DNA of 64,000 nucleotides. It comes from Gracilaria vermiculophylla. Lineage: Eukaryota > Rhodophyta > Florideophyceae > Gracilariales > Gracilariaceae. The stretch is from assembly GCA_019155205.2 (NCBI GenBank), contig JAHNZQ020000092.1:737612-801611 (forward strand), written 5' to 3'. Every line of letters starts with the position of its first letter. Positions within the stretch are counted from its first letter, which is position 1. The notes under the pieces are model-generated. The model did not search any database, was not told where the DNA came from, and saw only the letters and a program-made list of their open reading frames with translations. Positions 38,291-47,602 of this stretch are shown in pieces. The position numbers were made by a program, and so were the translations under genes.

Positions 38291-41200
38291 TCAACTGCCC
38301 TCCGTTTGACTGCTATTCTGCGGCTGTTCGACGCTTTGTGTCCGACCGTCTTCTTCCACAACCCCTCTGTAGCCCTCATGCCCTTGACGTGGTTGAATTC
38401 TATCTTCTAACACTCCATTGCTTTTTGAGGCACCATTGGGCATGCGATGCTTTGACGGGGTCGTTGGGGGACCAACAAATGCAACATTGTGTTGTTGTAC
38501 ATCAGCAGCATTTAGAATTTGGTTGTTCCGAATGCTGCTTCGTGGGTTACTACCGTCAGGCAGTCCAGAACCCATACTTTCTACGTTCACTATAGGTACA
38601 GTCCGCCCGCCAGTTCCCAGTGAATGGTATGTACTCAGTTCAGACCTTTGCTGGTCCGTAGCCGGCTGGAGAACACTGCTAGGGTGACCGCCGCTATCTT
38701 GTGCTAGTGGACCTCCTTCGTACTCTCCATGTTGCATACCTGTTGATTGTGTCCATCTAGATACAGATACTGCGGCTTGCATACGATCTGGATCTATTTG
38801 ATAACATATGCTGGACCCCTGAGAATTCATATTGGCCTGAGACGGCCTCGTCTGCGCGCTGATATCATGCGCAACATCATGAAATTGCAACGGGTACGAA
38901 GTATTTTGTTGCAAATGGCTCCCCGGCGAGTTCTGAATAGTTTGCACCGGGACGGCTGAGCTTGCATGTGGGGAAATGTATACTTGGTGAAGCATCGCGT
39001 TTGAGGTTCCAACTGGGGTCTGGACTTGCATACCAGTATGGGGTTGCGATTGTGGGATTGGCGTCAAACGAGTAGCAACTTTTTGTGCTGGCTGAAGAGT
39101 CGACTTTCCCTGACCGTATTGCTTGGGAACACTCTGTACAGTGTTGATTGGAATTTGATGACTTTGGACCATCGCGGAAGATACAGCTGATGTACTTTGA
39201 GAATGAGGGAGAGAAACCGTGTTTGGTGTGATCGGAGTCCCGGTTTTTGCAACAGCCTCAGGAACAGAAATACTGCGGGTTCCGACCGAGGGCTGGGGCA
39301 CGGCACTGCTTTGAGTCTTTCCCTTCACAAAAGAAAGCTCCTTTCGCAAAGCTTCGTTCTCTTGAGCTAAGGCATGAATCGTACTGTACAGTTCTGAGAG
39401 CAGAGAGAAGGATTGTTTTGCAAGAGTTTGAGACGGAGATGAAGAAATTTCAGGGAGCGGTGAAACAAGGGGTGTGCTCTGCCGGGAATTGAGCACTGGT
39501 GTGCCTGTAGTCGATGACACATTAATAATGGCAGTCGTGGCACCATTGGGTACCGTGTTGAACGCTTGTCTCTGATCGATGTCCTTCACCTCGAATCTGC
39601 TCTTTGCCTTCGTTATGGTTGGACCACTACTGGATGGCGGGAGGGGGACGCTCGTTGACGCAGTTGCTGACTGTGCAACAGATGTTGACGGTGTCAGAGG
39701 TTTGGTAGGGGCTTTTTGAATTTCCTTGACCTCAAACCTGCTCTTCCTCTTTGTAGATGCCTGTGGTGCTATTCCAGGTTGACCCGTACCAGAAAAATTG
39801 CTCCCACTAGTTTGCAAATTGCTAGGTGTCAACACAGTGGTGACTTTTGGCTGCAAGGTAGCAACTGCGACTCCCTTTGTCACATTAGCTGCTGAAGATG
39901 ACACCACTGGGGATCCGCGTGCAGTTGCATGTGCCGAAACCTGAAGACTACTCACTGGTTGAGCTGTCTGAACAGGAATCACGTGACTTGAAGCACCCGG
40001 TTGAACAGTTTGCACACCAATGCTGGGTTTTGCAGAAGGTTGAGTGCTCCTCATGACTTGGATACTACTTGTAGAAGAAGCAGATGCGAGTGATCCCTTT
40101 GGAGGTACAGAGTGGATTGGTATGAGCGGTGATGATTGTGACGAAGATGTGCGAGCCGCATCATTTGCACGGGTCGCTGGATAACGCATTTGTTTGGCGT
40201 CGACGTTAATAACAACGGGTGCCACACCTCGTGAACTCGAGCGGTCATGAGAGGGTGCAGCAACCTGGGCATACGACGGTTGTGCTGCACTATGAGCAGG
40301 TTGAGATGCACTTGAGACCGGCTGTGGAAGTGATGATACACGCGTTTGCTGAGTAGGCCTGGTAGGCGCATAAGAGGACACGCCTTGCGAGTGAGAAGCC
40401 CCAGGTATTTGGGTACCAGGAGCGGAGGAAGAAGGCGGCACACTATCTTCAACAGGTGAAGGTGGGAACAAAGAAGGAAAGTCATTAGAATCATCTAGAA
40501 AACTTTCAATCTTACCATCAATCTTCTCTGTATTGGTGACTTCTGAGACTGTGAAGCGGCCTTTCTTTAACAAACCGACTGTCTTTGCAGGCAACGGGGC
40601 ATTATTATGACCAATATTCATTGCTCCAAGCGCTGAGTGGATCGAGGCATTTGACTGAGAAGAATGGATAGCACGGACGAACTCATTACCCTGCTGAATA
40701 TTCTGTGCAGATACAGATGGACTATCCGAGGTGCCGTCTGCGCTCATCTTTCTCGTCGGATGAGCGTCATATGAAACATCGCCAACAAACTGTTCGACTG
40801 CTCCGCTGTCAGACGGTGATGTCTCTGCGGTGGTCTGCTGCTCACTAGAATTAGAAGATTCCCGGTTTACATGACCTTGTTGCACCTTTCCATCATCCCC
40901 GTTGTCGTCAAAATCCCAACCCATCCCTTTGGCTGTAAGGTCATGGATTCCAGATCGATGGGGCTGTGAAACTTTCTGCAATTGACGGATAAGCTGTCGT
41001 TGAGACCCACCCCGTGAGCCTATGGGAGGCAGTTTGGCGATGGTTTCGGGTAAATCTGGTGGCTTTTGTACACCATTGGCAAACAGCTTGTGCTTGAGAA
41101 GTTGTTTCGCAGATGGACGGATCTTGGGATCCTTTTGTAAACAATCGGCCACAAAGTCGTGGTAGTCTTGCGAAAACTTGGATGCAGCATCGCCCGTCAG

Positions 41201-41914
41201 CGTTGGCGGCGGATTCTGCAGAGTGAAAAATAACACTTTCATCGGCGGATAGCTGTAGTACGGCGCGCGTCCTTGGGCAATCTCAATGGCTGTGATACCC
41301 AACGACCATACATCAGCTTTGTAATCATAGCCCGATGCTTGCTCCATAACCTCCGGAGCCATCCAACAAGGGGTACCAACAAAGGTTTGTCGCTGTTTTC
41401 TATCCCAACCGCCTTCAACCATCCAGCCCATCATTCCGTAGTCTGACAGCATTACGTTGCCCTGGGAATCGAGGAGAAGATTGGCGGCTTTGACATCGCG
41501 ATGCATCTGGCCGTGACTGTGAAAGTACTCGAGCGCTTTGAGGACGCAGTGTAGAACGTAAACGGCAAGGTGTTCGCTGAGCCCATCGGTGTACATGCGC
41601 GACATGAGCGCGTGAACGGAGCCACCGGTGAGAAGGGGCATGACAATCCAGAGGTCTGCGGCCTCGACGAAGGCGGTAGAGAACGGGACCACGTTGGGGT
41701 GGCTGGAAAGGCTCATGACTTGTATTTCACGGATGATGTCCTCGAGGGAGGCCTGTAGCCACTCGAGTTCGACGACTTTGATGGCGACTTCCTCATTGAT
41801 TCGACCACACCAGGCGCGGTATACGTGGGCGCAAGTTCCTTGGCCTATCTGTTCGCGGAGCTCGTAACCGGAGGCGGTAGCAGGAAGGCGGCGGTTGGCA
41901 TGATGCGACGCCAT
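38291..41914 (-). CDS. STE20-family protein kinase, OSR1/SPAK/Fray type
   Basis: From ATG 41914 the product is 1207 residues. The kinase domain occupies about residues 14-285: glycine loop IGQGTCAHV, VAIK, catalytic HRDVKAANLL, then SDYG in place of SDFG, TFVGTPCWMAPEVMEQ..GYDYKADVWSLGITAIE, and YPPMKVLFFTLQNPPP, all close to OSR1/SPAK. The tail is a long Ser/Thr/Gln/Pro-rich region with three short RFxV motifs: KKGRFTVSEV (near 40550), SRFEVKEI (near 39735) and SRFEVKDI (near 39595), and a helical segment LYSTIHALAQENEALRKEL. RFxV/I is the docking motif recognised by the CCT domain of OSR1/SPAK; plant relatives carry a GRFxVT motif. No obvious CCT domain is seen at the C-terminus. Single exon. 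Confidence 0.85.
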   Translation of the reverse strand: MASHHANRRLPATASGYELREQIGQGTCAHVYRAWCGRINEEVAIKVVELEWLQASLEDIIREIQVMSLSSHPNVVPFSTAFVEAADLWIVMPLLTGGSVHALMSRMYTDGLSEHLAVYVLHCVLKALEYFHSHGQMHRDVKAANLLLDSQGNVMLSDYGMMGWMVEGGWDRKQRQTFVGTPCWMAPEVMEQASGYDYKADVWSLGITAIEIAQGRAPYYSYPPMKVLFFTLQNPPPTLTGDAASKFSQDYHDFVADCLQKDPKIRPSAKQLLKHKLFANGVQKPPDLPETIAKLPPIGSRGGSQRQLIRQLQKVSQPHRSGIHDLTAKGMGWDFDDNGDDGKVQQGHVNRESSNSSEQQTTAETSPSDSGAVEQFVGDVSYDAHPTRKMSADGTSDSPSVSAQNIQQGNEFVRAIHSSQSNASIHSALGAMNIGHNNAPLPAKTVGLLKKGRFTVSEVTNTEKIDGKIESFLDDSNDFPSLFPPSPVEDSVPPSSSAPGTQIPGASHSQGVSSYAPTRPTQQTRVSSLPQPVSSASQPAHSAAQPSYAQVAAPSHDRSSSRGVAPVVINVDAKQMRYPATRANDAARTSSSQSSPLIPIHSVPPKGSLASASSTSSIQVMRSTQPSAKPSIGVQTVQPGASSHVIPVQTAQPVSSLQVSAHATARGSPVVSSSAANVTKGVAVATLQPKVTTVLTPSNLQTSGSNFSGTGQPGIAPQASTKRKSRFEVKEIQKAPTKPLTPSTSVAQSATASTSVPLPPSSSGPTITKAKSRFEVKDIDQRQAFNTVPNGATTAIINVSSTTGTPVLNSRQSTPLVSPLPEISSSPSQTLAKQSFSLLSELYSTIHALAQENEALRKELSFVKGKTQSSAVPQPSVGTRSISVPEAVAKTGTPITPNTVSLPHSQSTSAVSSAMVQSHQIPINTVQSVPKQYGQGKSTLQPAQKVATRLTPIPQSQPHTGMQVQTPVGTSNAMLHQVYISPHASSAVPVQTIQNSPGSHLQQNTSYPLQFHDVAHDISAQTRPSQANMNSQGSSICYQIDPDRMQAAVSVSRWTQSTGMQHGEYEGGPLAQDSGGHPSSVLQPATDQQRSELSTYHSLGTGGRTVPIVNVESMGSGLPDGSNPRSSIRNNQILNAADVQQHNVAFVGPPTTPSKHRMPNGASKSNGVLEDRIQPRQGHEGYRGVVEEDGRTQSVEQPQNSSQTEGS

Positions 41915-42300
41915 GGGAGAGGGGGAGGGACGAGGGATTAGTTGCGCCGCGGGCAAGGATGCCGCGGCGAGGAGAGAGGCGGTGAACGCTGACAGCGTGC
42001 AGGACAGGTGCGGACGCGCCGGGAGGAGAGAGGAAAAGCGTGGAGGGGGAGGAAGAGTGGAGCAGGAGGCAGTAGAGCGGCGCGGTTGTGGCGGGCGTAC
42101 GGTGGTGGCGCCATTGCCACGCCGCGCGCTGGCGGAGTGCGCCAGCCCGCCACGCGTCACCAATTTTTGCCCATTTTTGGGCGCGGAACGCAATCGTGGC
42201 ACTCTCCCCAACCGCACGCTGTCGCCCAAATGCTGTTGTGCACCGATCGTGCATCTCCGCGCATCGCCGCACAACCGCCTCGCCGCCGCTCCGCTTCGCA
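41915..42300. promoter_or_regulatory. GC-rich bidirectional promoter region
   Basis: 386 bases between the divergent STE20 kinase and NDUFS6 start codons; GC-rich, no clear TATA box. Inferred from layout. Confidence 0.45.
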
Positions 42301-42633
42301 ATGCTCCGCCGCTCGCTACTTCCCCTACAGCGTCTCGCCGCGCGCTCCCTGGCCACGCCGCCGCGCCGCCCCCACATGCATCTGCCGCTCGGCGCCGTGC
42401 CCGAGGACACCGACCTGCAGCGCGTCCGCTCCAAATGGGGCTCCGATGCCATGGAGAAGATCCAGAGCACCGACGTCATCGAGGTGGACGGCGACGTCGC
42501 CGTCTGCAACGGCGGCGGTGGCGCCTTAGGGCATCCAATCGAGTACATCAAGCTGTACGTCTCGGACGAGGACGCGGGCCCGCAGGTGTGCAAATACTGC
42601 GGACTCAAATTTGCGCGCAAGAACCATCATTGA
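42301..42633 (+). CDS. NDUFS6: Mitochondrial complex I zinc-binding subunit NDUFS6 (13 kDa)
   Basis: Accessory subunit of respiratory complex I that binds one zinc near the N-module. The 110-residue protein (ATG 42301) has an Arg/Leu/Ser-rich presequence (LRRSLLPLQRLAARSLA), a short linker, and the diagnostic block VAVCNGGGGALGHPIEYIKL followed by CKYCGLKFARKNHH. The zinc ligands are the first Cys, the His of GHP and the CxxC pair, as in human and yeast-type relatives. Single exon; GC-rich 5' half. Confidence 0.93.
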   Translation: MLRRSLLPLQRLAARSLATPPRRPHMHLPLGAVPEDTDLQRVRSKWGSDAMEKIQSTDVIEVDGDVAVCNGGGGALGHPIEYIKLYVSDEDAGPQVCKYCGLKFARKNHH

Positions 42634-42944
42634 GTTGCCGACAGGGTGCGGCACGTCCCCGATTTTTGAACGTCCAGCCATTGCTCCTGCCTGCCACCGG
42701 CATCCACCCCGTCCTCAAATTCATGTTAACTGTCCACACCCGCATCCAGTTGCTACCCAGCAGCACAAGCAACCCATCGCGTGAATGACGAGCCACCAAG
42801 CCGTCCCCTCTTCGCATTTTGTACTGTACTGGTTGCGACTTCGTAAACGACACGTTTATTCCTGCTGTCGTGCCTCCTGTCCATAGCTGAGTTATCACAA
42901 TTAGCCGTCCGATCCTTTCAGCGAGCGAAGTCGCCGTGCATCGC

Positions 42945-43394
42945 ATGCTTCCGGCGCTGCTTTCAACTGCCGTCGTATATCCAACCAAGCCACAAGTTGA
43001 GGCAACTTGCACGCTGCTCAAACCCGCTGAAAACATGTCGTTACCGAATCCGCCCCAGTCTGAACAAAATCTGCCGACAGGAGTCGCTCTTCCGTCTCAC
43101 AAGCTGCCCGCGCCCGCCGTGCCTACCCCTGGAGACATTACGCAGTTGCAGCGTAGCATATCACTGCTTCAAAGAGACATATCCCATCTGCAACACAAAC
43201 TCGACTGCCTTCAACAACTGAACGAAACGCTCGGCGATTCGGCGCTGACCATGCCAGAAGATCTAGGCCATTGGGACGACGCGAATCCAAGAATTTCCGG
43301 CTTGATCCACCGCATTCGTCAGACGTACCTCCTTTCTGAGCAAGTGCGAAGCCTAAGAGATCAGAAGCACGCAGGTGGTTCAAAGGGCACGTAA
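42945..43394 (+). CDS. Small coiled-coil protein of unknown function
   Basis: A 149-residue frame from ATG 42945 (alternative ATG 43035, giving 119 residues). The central part is a predicted coiled coil with regular Leu/Ile spacing: ITQLQRSISLLQRDISHLQ, then KLDCLQQLNETLGD. A later segment reads ISGLIHRIRQTYLLSEQVRSL. No domain is recognised. GTAAGC overlaps the stop codon, so a splice donor there is possible and the C-terminus may differ. Confidence 0.5.
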   Translation: MLPALLSTAVVYPTKPQVEATCTLLKPAENMSLPNPPQSEQNLPTGVALPSHKLPAPAVPTPGDITQLQRSISLLQRDISHLQHKLDCLQQLNETLGDSALTMPEDLGHWDDANPRISGLIHRIRQTYLLSEQVRSLRDQKHAGGSKGT

Positions 43395-43407
43395 GCCTTT
43401 GCCCGCA

Positions 43408-43647
43408 ATGGGAGGAAGCTGCTCAAGCGAATCACGTTTTTATCGCCCCACACTTCCCTTCTGGACACAAAAACAAATTACGGCCTTGCGCCGAGAACCA
43501 ATTCCTGGACATGCGCACGAGTTCATCACTTCTTTATGCTCGCAGGACGAATTTATCCCAGTACACGTTGGAGATTTTTTCAAGGAAAGCCTTGTGGTGT
43601 TGTCTTTGAAACGCGACTACAATCTCGCTGGAGGCCGAAAGGCGTGA
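43408..43647 (+). CDS. Small protein with N-myristoylation-like start
   Basis: A 79-residue frame starting MGGSCSSES: glycine at position 2 and serine at position 6 fit the N-myristoylation consensus, and Cys5 could be palmitoylated. The rest (FWTQKQITALRREPIPGHAH, then DEFIPVHVGDFF) has no recognised domain. It begins 13 bases after the previous stop. It may be a separate gene, a downstream exon of that gene, or chance; moderate to low confidence. Confidence 0.35.
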   Translation: MGGSCSSESRFYRPTLPFWTQKQITALRREPIPGHAHEFITSLCSQDEFIPVHVGDFFKESLVVLSLKRDYNLAGGRKA

Positions 43648-43867
43648 GGCGTTTTACGTCCTTGGGCGGACCGAACTGAGACTCTAACGCAGATTATCTA
43701 TCAATTTCTGACAAAATGAGTGGTAAAGAAACCAGCTTCTACCAAAACCTGATTGCGACTAACATGCTTGCCGACTTCTAATAAGTAATCACAAGATTTC
43801 ATGCTTTTTTTTCAAGACGCAAAGAAACACCGAGAATTGCTGAGAGGCAAGGGTTGACTCTAAACTT

Positions 43868-44897
43868 TTATCTGCCGTTGTTTTTGTCCCGTTGATATCT
43901 CACCAGCGCGTCCAGAAATTGCCTTAAGCCGTACTGGTATTGTTGTTGACCGCTACTGGTAGGCAGTCCGAAAGAGCTGAGAATCTCGTTGGCGTGTCCA
44001 GAATGCAGAGCGTTCGATAATGCTGATGCTTGCCCTTTCAATGAAGGTGCACGTAACACATCGGCCAATTTATCAACAGATCGATCCTGCTCTGGTAGTT
44101 TTTCAAGAAGCCGTGGTATCTTTTCTTGAAATGCGGCGTCACGCAAGATAGGTTGCAGTATGTCCATTTCGAGCAAGTCGGAAAGAGTTGGAGTTTTCAC
44201 AACTTCTTCCCTACGTTGCGCTAGAGTGGCGCCTGGTATCATGCCCTGAAAGCGTTCTAAATTAATAGGATCCAATCCAGCGGTTGATGGCGGCTCTCTT
44301 AGAGCCGGACGCGGGCTTGTAGCAGGATCATTGCCGGGTTGGTTCTGAGTAACGGGTTGTGGGGGTGTTTGCGGAGAACGAAGAGTGTCCAGATTCATCT
44401 ACACATAGATAACGAACAGAAGAGCCGTGATTAGTAGCGAAATTTATTCATGACTTCATTCGTATTGTTAGAGCAAACTATACCTGTTGAATACCCTCGG
44501 GGCCGCTTTCCAACAAGCGATTTACAGAAGCGATATTGGCAGCGTCTTGAGATGCGTCGCTGCCCTGCATCCAGAAAAACATTCGAGTATCACCCTCTTT
44601 CCATTTGAGGACGTACACCCTTGCCGACGCCGGGCAGCTGGTCACTTGTTTCACCTCCGCATCGCCGTTGAACAGAATGAGATCCTGTTCAACAGAAGTG
44701 GAATTCCGGGGGCGCCATTGAAGGTGCATCAAACCGTCGGAAGCAGTGACGATCTGAAACATTCCTTTGCGGGGATCGGCCTCGACACGATTTGTTGCTG
44801 GATCTCGATTGAGGATACCCGCCCGAAAGGACACATGGGGCTGTGGGTCAGACGGAAGGAGCGCGCCCATTCCGCCAGACTGCAAAATGCCGTCCAT
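43868..44897 (-). CDS. RPN13: Proteasome ubiquitin receptor RPN13/ADRM1, two exons
   Basis: Exon 1 is 44897-44484 and exon 2 is 44398-43868; the 85-base intron starts GTATAG, ends TAG, and is in phase 0, giving 314 residues. The N-terminal half is a Pru domain (VSFRAGILNRD, KGMFQIVTASDGLMHLQWRP, ARVYVLKWKEGDTRMFFWMQ), which binds ubiquitin and Rpn2. The second half after a Pro/Gln linker is a DEUBAD-type helical domain (TLSDLLEMDILQPILRD, LLEKLPEQDR, LRQFLDALV), which in relatives binds the deubiquitinase UCH37. Exon 2 starts with an ATG by coincidence, which could mislead gene callers into calling two genes. Confidence 0.9.
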
Positions 44898-45653
44898 TTC
44901 TTTCTATGCAGAGTACGAGAAAAAAGCAAGTGTTGCAAATGCTGTGAAAGAAAAGAAAGTTAAAGGATGAAGCAGTGACAAGAACTTGCAGTGGTTTTTG
45001 AATTGCAGTCAAAAGCTCGGAGGTGTACAGACGGCGTGAAAGCAGTCTCAGCGCGACATAGAGCGCATTGAAACTATTAGGCGGATGTGTCTAGTTTATT
45101 TCGCGGCATTCGACGTTGCCAAATCAACTAGACGTTTGCTCCCTGCCCGGCTTGCAAGCTGCCCAGTCTGGCCACGTTGCAGAGTTGCTACACGTTTGCA
45201 AGGTTTCCAAAAGCAGCAACTTCTTGCCTTTTTCTGAGGGCGACGTCACCCCCCAAGCGCAAAACAGAAAATATCAACGACTCTTCAGAGGAAGATCTGC
45301 TTCAGCTTCCACTTGTCGCGCGCTGAACGGGCTACCCTCCGAAAAAATACTTGTGTGTCAAATGACAGCGAGACCGAGGTGCTCTGCCGTTGAGGTGCGC
45401 CGAGAGGCGTTTGAGCTGATTTTGACGTTGGCGCCCGGTGGGGAAGAGCCCTGAGTCAAGAATCCAGCTCTTCCAGACATCTCGGCTCCGTGTGAACCTC
45501 TGCCGTACCCTATACAAAACGCGCTGCCCCCCTCTGTACTTCACAGCCCGTCGCAGCCATCCGCTACGTCGTCCCGGCTGACCTTATTTTTTCACACCCG
45601 CTGCAGATCTTCTCTTGTTAGTCTTCTGAACTTCATTCCTCTCTGCCGGTAGT
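44898..45653. promoter_or_regulatory. Presumed divergent promoter region of RPN13 and Lhcr
   Basis: 756 bases between divergent start codons. A plus-strand frame (45116-45454) lacks an ATG and family features. No clear TATA box was identified for the light-harvesting gene. Confidence 0.35.
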
Positions 45654-46307
45654 ATGGTTGCTTTCGTCTCCGCTCTCTCCCTTGGCGCACGCCCTGCCTT
45701 GACGCGCTCATCGATATGTGGCGCACGACTTTCCGCCGCAACGGTTTCTCGCGGCATCGTTCGAATGGCCGAGGTCTCCCCATCTGTACCGTTCCTCCCC
45801 AAGCCGAAGAATCTATCCGAAGACATGGTGGGGTACGCGGGCTTCGACCCATTCGCCATTTCTAGCTTGGTTGACGTCAAGTGGCTACAAGAGTCAGAGA
45901 TCAAGCACGGCCGTATCTGCATGCTTGCCTTCCTCGGATTTATTGTGCAGGAATTCGTGCATCTTCCGGGCCCTGAATTCGCCAACCCGGTGGCTACTGA
46001 GGCATTTTATCAGGTGCCATCTGCCGGCTTGTGGCAGATCTTTTTGTTTTGTGGTTTGAGTGAGTTCATTCTCCACAAGGGTAAGATCACCTACCTCAAC
46101 ATGTTTGAGGACGGTGCCGTTCCTGGGGAGCTAGGGTTCAACCCCATGGGGCTGAAGTTTGACGAGAAAACTAGGCTGAAAGAGATCAAGAACGGAAGAC
46201 TGGCCATGTGCGGCGTCGGTGGTGTGATCCATTCTATGTTCCTTTACAAGATGCCTGTGGTTGCTCAGCTTCTTGACTTCAAACCGATGTCTGTACCACT
46301 GTATTAA
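45654..46307 (+). CDS. Light-harvesting chlorophyll-binding protein, red-lineage Lhcr type
   Basis: Photosystem I antenna protein in red algae and their plastid descendants. The 217-residue precursor starts MVAFVSALS, with a phenylalanine near the N-terminus as in red algal transit peptides; cleavage is likely near residues 35-40. The three-helix LHC fold is clear: helix 1 with ESEIKHGRICMLAFLG (about 80-95), a middle helix (WQIFLFCGLSEFIL), the GDPF-like motif FNPMGL, and helix 3 with RLKEIKNGRLAMCGVGG (about 174-190). The E..H/NGR motifs carry the paired chlorophyll-binding and salt-bridge residues. Single exon. This is the best evidence for the type of organism. Confidence 0.93.
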   Translation: MVAFVSALSLGARPALTRSSICGARLSAATVSRGIVRMAEVSPSVPFLPKPKNLSEDMVGYAGFDPFAISSLVDVKWLQESEIKHGRICMLAFLGFIVQEFVHLPGPEFANPVATEAFYQVPSAGLWQIFLFCGLSEFILHKGKITYLNMFEDGAVPGELGFNPMGLKFDEKTRLKEIKNGRLAMCGVGGVIHSMFLYKMPVVAQLLDFKPMSVPLY

Positions 46308-47032
46308 GCTGCTAGTGCTGCTAGTTTCGCGTGCGGCGCTTCTTGCGCCGCTGCTCTCTACGGCAACTGCACAGCATAGAATAAAAGCCTTTTCTACATG
46401 TTTCGCCACCTTCGAACTCTGTCTCTTCAGGGAATGCGATCTATTCATACCAACGCGGGTTGGCGCAGAGAGTTTCACTTGCCCATGGTGAACCGTGCAG
46501 GGATGGAGCGAAATTCCAGCCTCGACAACTAAACGTCACGTCGATGCAGCTTTCCGTGGGAACGTGGGATACGTGTATCAATTTGGTACCCCGTTGCCGG
46601 GCACCCGGAGTTGAGGGGTATTCAGCTCCGTGCTGTACAGCAGCGCAGTTGCTGTCCTTGACATAATGACAATAGCAGGTGGATGTCAGCGACGTCGTCG
46701 CATGACAGCAGCGAACGGCACTGTGACCGGGGCGCACATACGAGCTCTACTGGGGATGATATTTGCGTTTCTGTAAGGCACGCCGGACACTTGCAAGATA
46801 TCTACTATGTACAGATGTCAGTGGCTGCGTGGAGCAGTAGACCGGTTTGAACTCTTGTTTCAGTGGCGCTGCCCGACCAAAAGCGCCGCCAGTCGAACCA
46901 TCTAGCCTGCCCATCTCGCCGCCCTTCCTTGCAGGATCCCCGCCCGCCCTGACACGACTTCTGCGCACTTCTCCCTCCCTGACGCCGCGCTACCCCTTTT
47001 TTCGACGACGTTCCCCATCACTCGGCTAGTTG
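46308..47032. other. Intergenic, no gene recognised
   Basis: 725 bases between the Lhcr stop and the E2 start, both on the plus strand. Open frames on either strand lack recognisable features. Confidence 0.5.
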
Positions 47033-47602
47033 ATGAACCCCCATCGACGCGCTCCCAGCGACTCTCGTCGTCCGTATTTTGGCACTGCACGTGCCCCCCA
47101 CCAAGCCATGAGTATGGGCGGCCCCTCGTCACATCGCCGGAAAGAACTTACGCGCGTCGCACAACGCCGTCTTACGCGTGAGTTGGCTGAGTGGTCGGTA
47201 AAGACACCGCCTGTTCCCGGCATGTCCGTTTCGGAGACTGATCGAGTGGACGAGTGGCTCGTCACCGTCACCGGCGCCGCCGGCAGCGTGTACGAAAACG
47301 AACAGTACACATTGCGCTTTGTTTTCCCTTCTGATTACCCTATGGAAGCTCCGGAAGTCGTATTTTTGCAACCCACGCCTCGCCATCCTCATGTCTATTC
47401 CAATGGGCACATCTGTCTCAACGTGCTATACGACGGATGGAGTCCTGCGCTCACTGTCACCTCTGTCTGTCTCAGCATCGTTAGCATGCTGAGCAGTGCC
47501 ACAAAGAAAGGCGTTCCCCCCGACAACGATACCTACATTCGCAACTGTCAAGGAAGGTCACCCAAGCAAACACGGTGGATGTTCCACGATGACCATGTTT
47601 GA
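47033..47602 (+). CDS. Ubiquitin-conjugating enzyme E2, UBE2W type
   Basis: UBE2W-type E2s transfer ubiquitin to protein N-termini. The product is 189 residues from ATG 47033 (ATG 47108 gives 164, closer to the family's 150-160). The UBC fold is complete: helix 1 RVAQRRLTRELAEW, YTLRFVFPSDYPMEAPEVVF, the active-site segment HPHVYSNGHICLNVLYDGWS with catalytic Cys, and VTSVCLSIVSMLSS. The SNGHICL, SVCLSI.SMLSS and PPDN stretches, and the C-terminal WMFHDDHV, match UBE2W (WWYHDDTC). Single exon. No signal or anchor. Confidence 0.88.
   Translation: MNPHRRAPSDSRRPYFGTARAPHQAMSMGGPSSHRRKELTRVAQRRLTRELAEWSVKTPPVPGMSVSETDRVDEWLVTVTGAAGSVYENEQYTLRFVFPSDYPMEAPEVVFLQPTPRHPHVYSNGHICLNVLYDGWSPALTVTSVCLSIVSMLSSATKKGVPPDNDTYIRNCQGRSPKQTRWMFHDDHV

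Noticed and set aside
41913..42788. Long plus-strand frames across the STE20/NDUFS6 divergent gap
   Set aside because: GC-rich DNA has few stops; these frames overlap the real NDUFS6 frame and the kinase start and show no domain.
43868..44398. Treating the DEUBAD part as a separate gene starting at ATG 44398
   Set aside because: The ATG lies directly after a splice acceptor, and the two halves join in phase into a standard RPN13.
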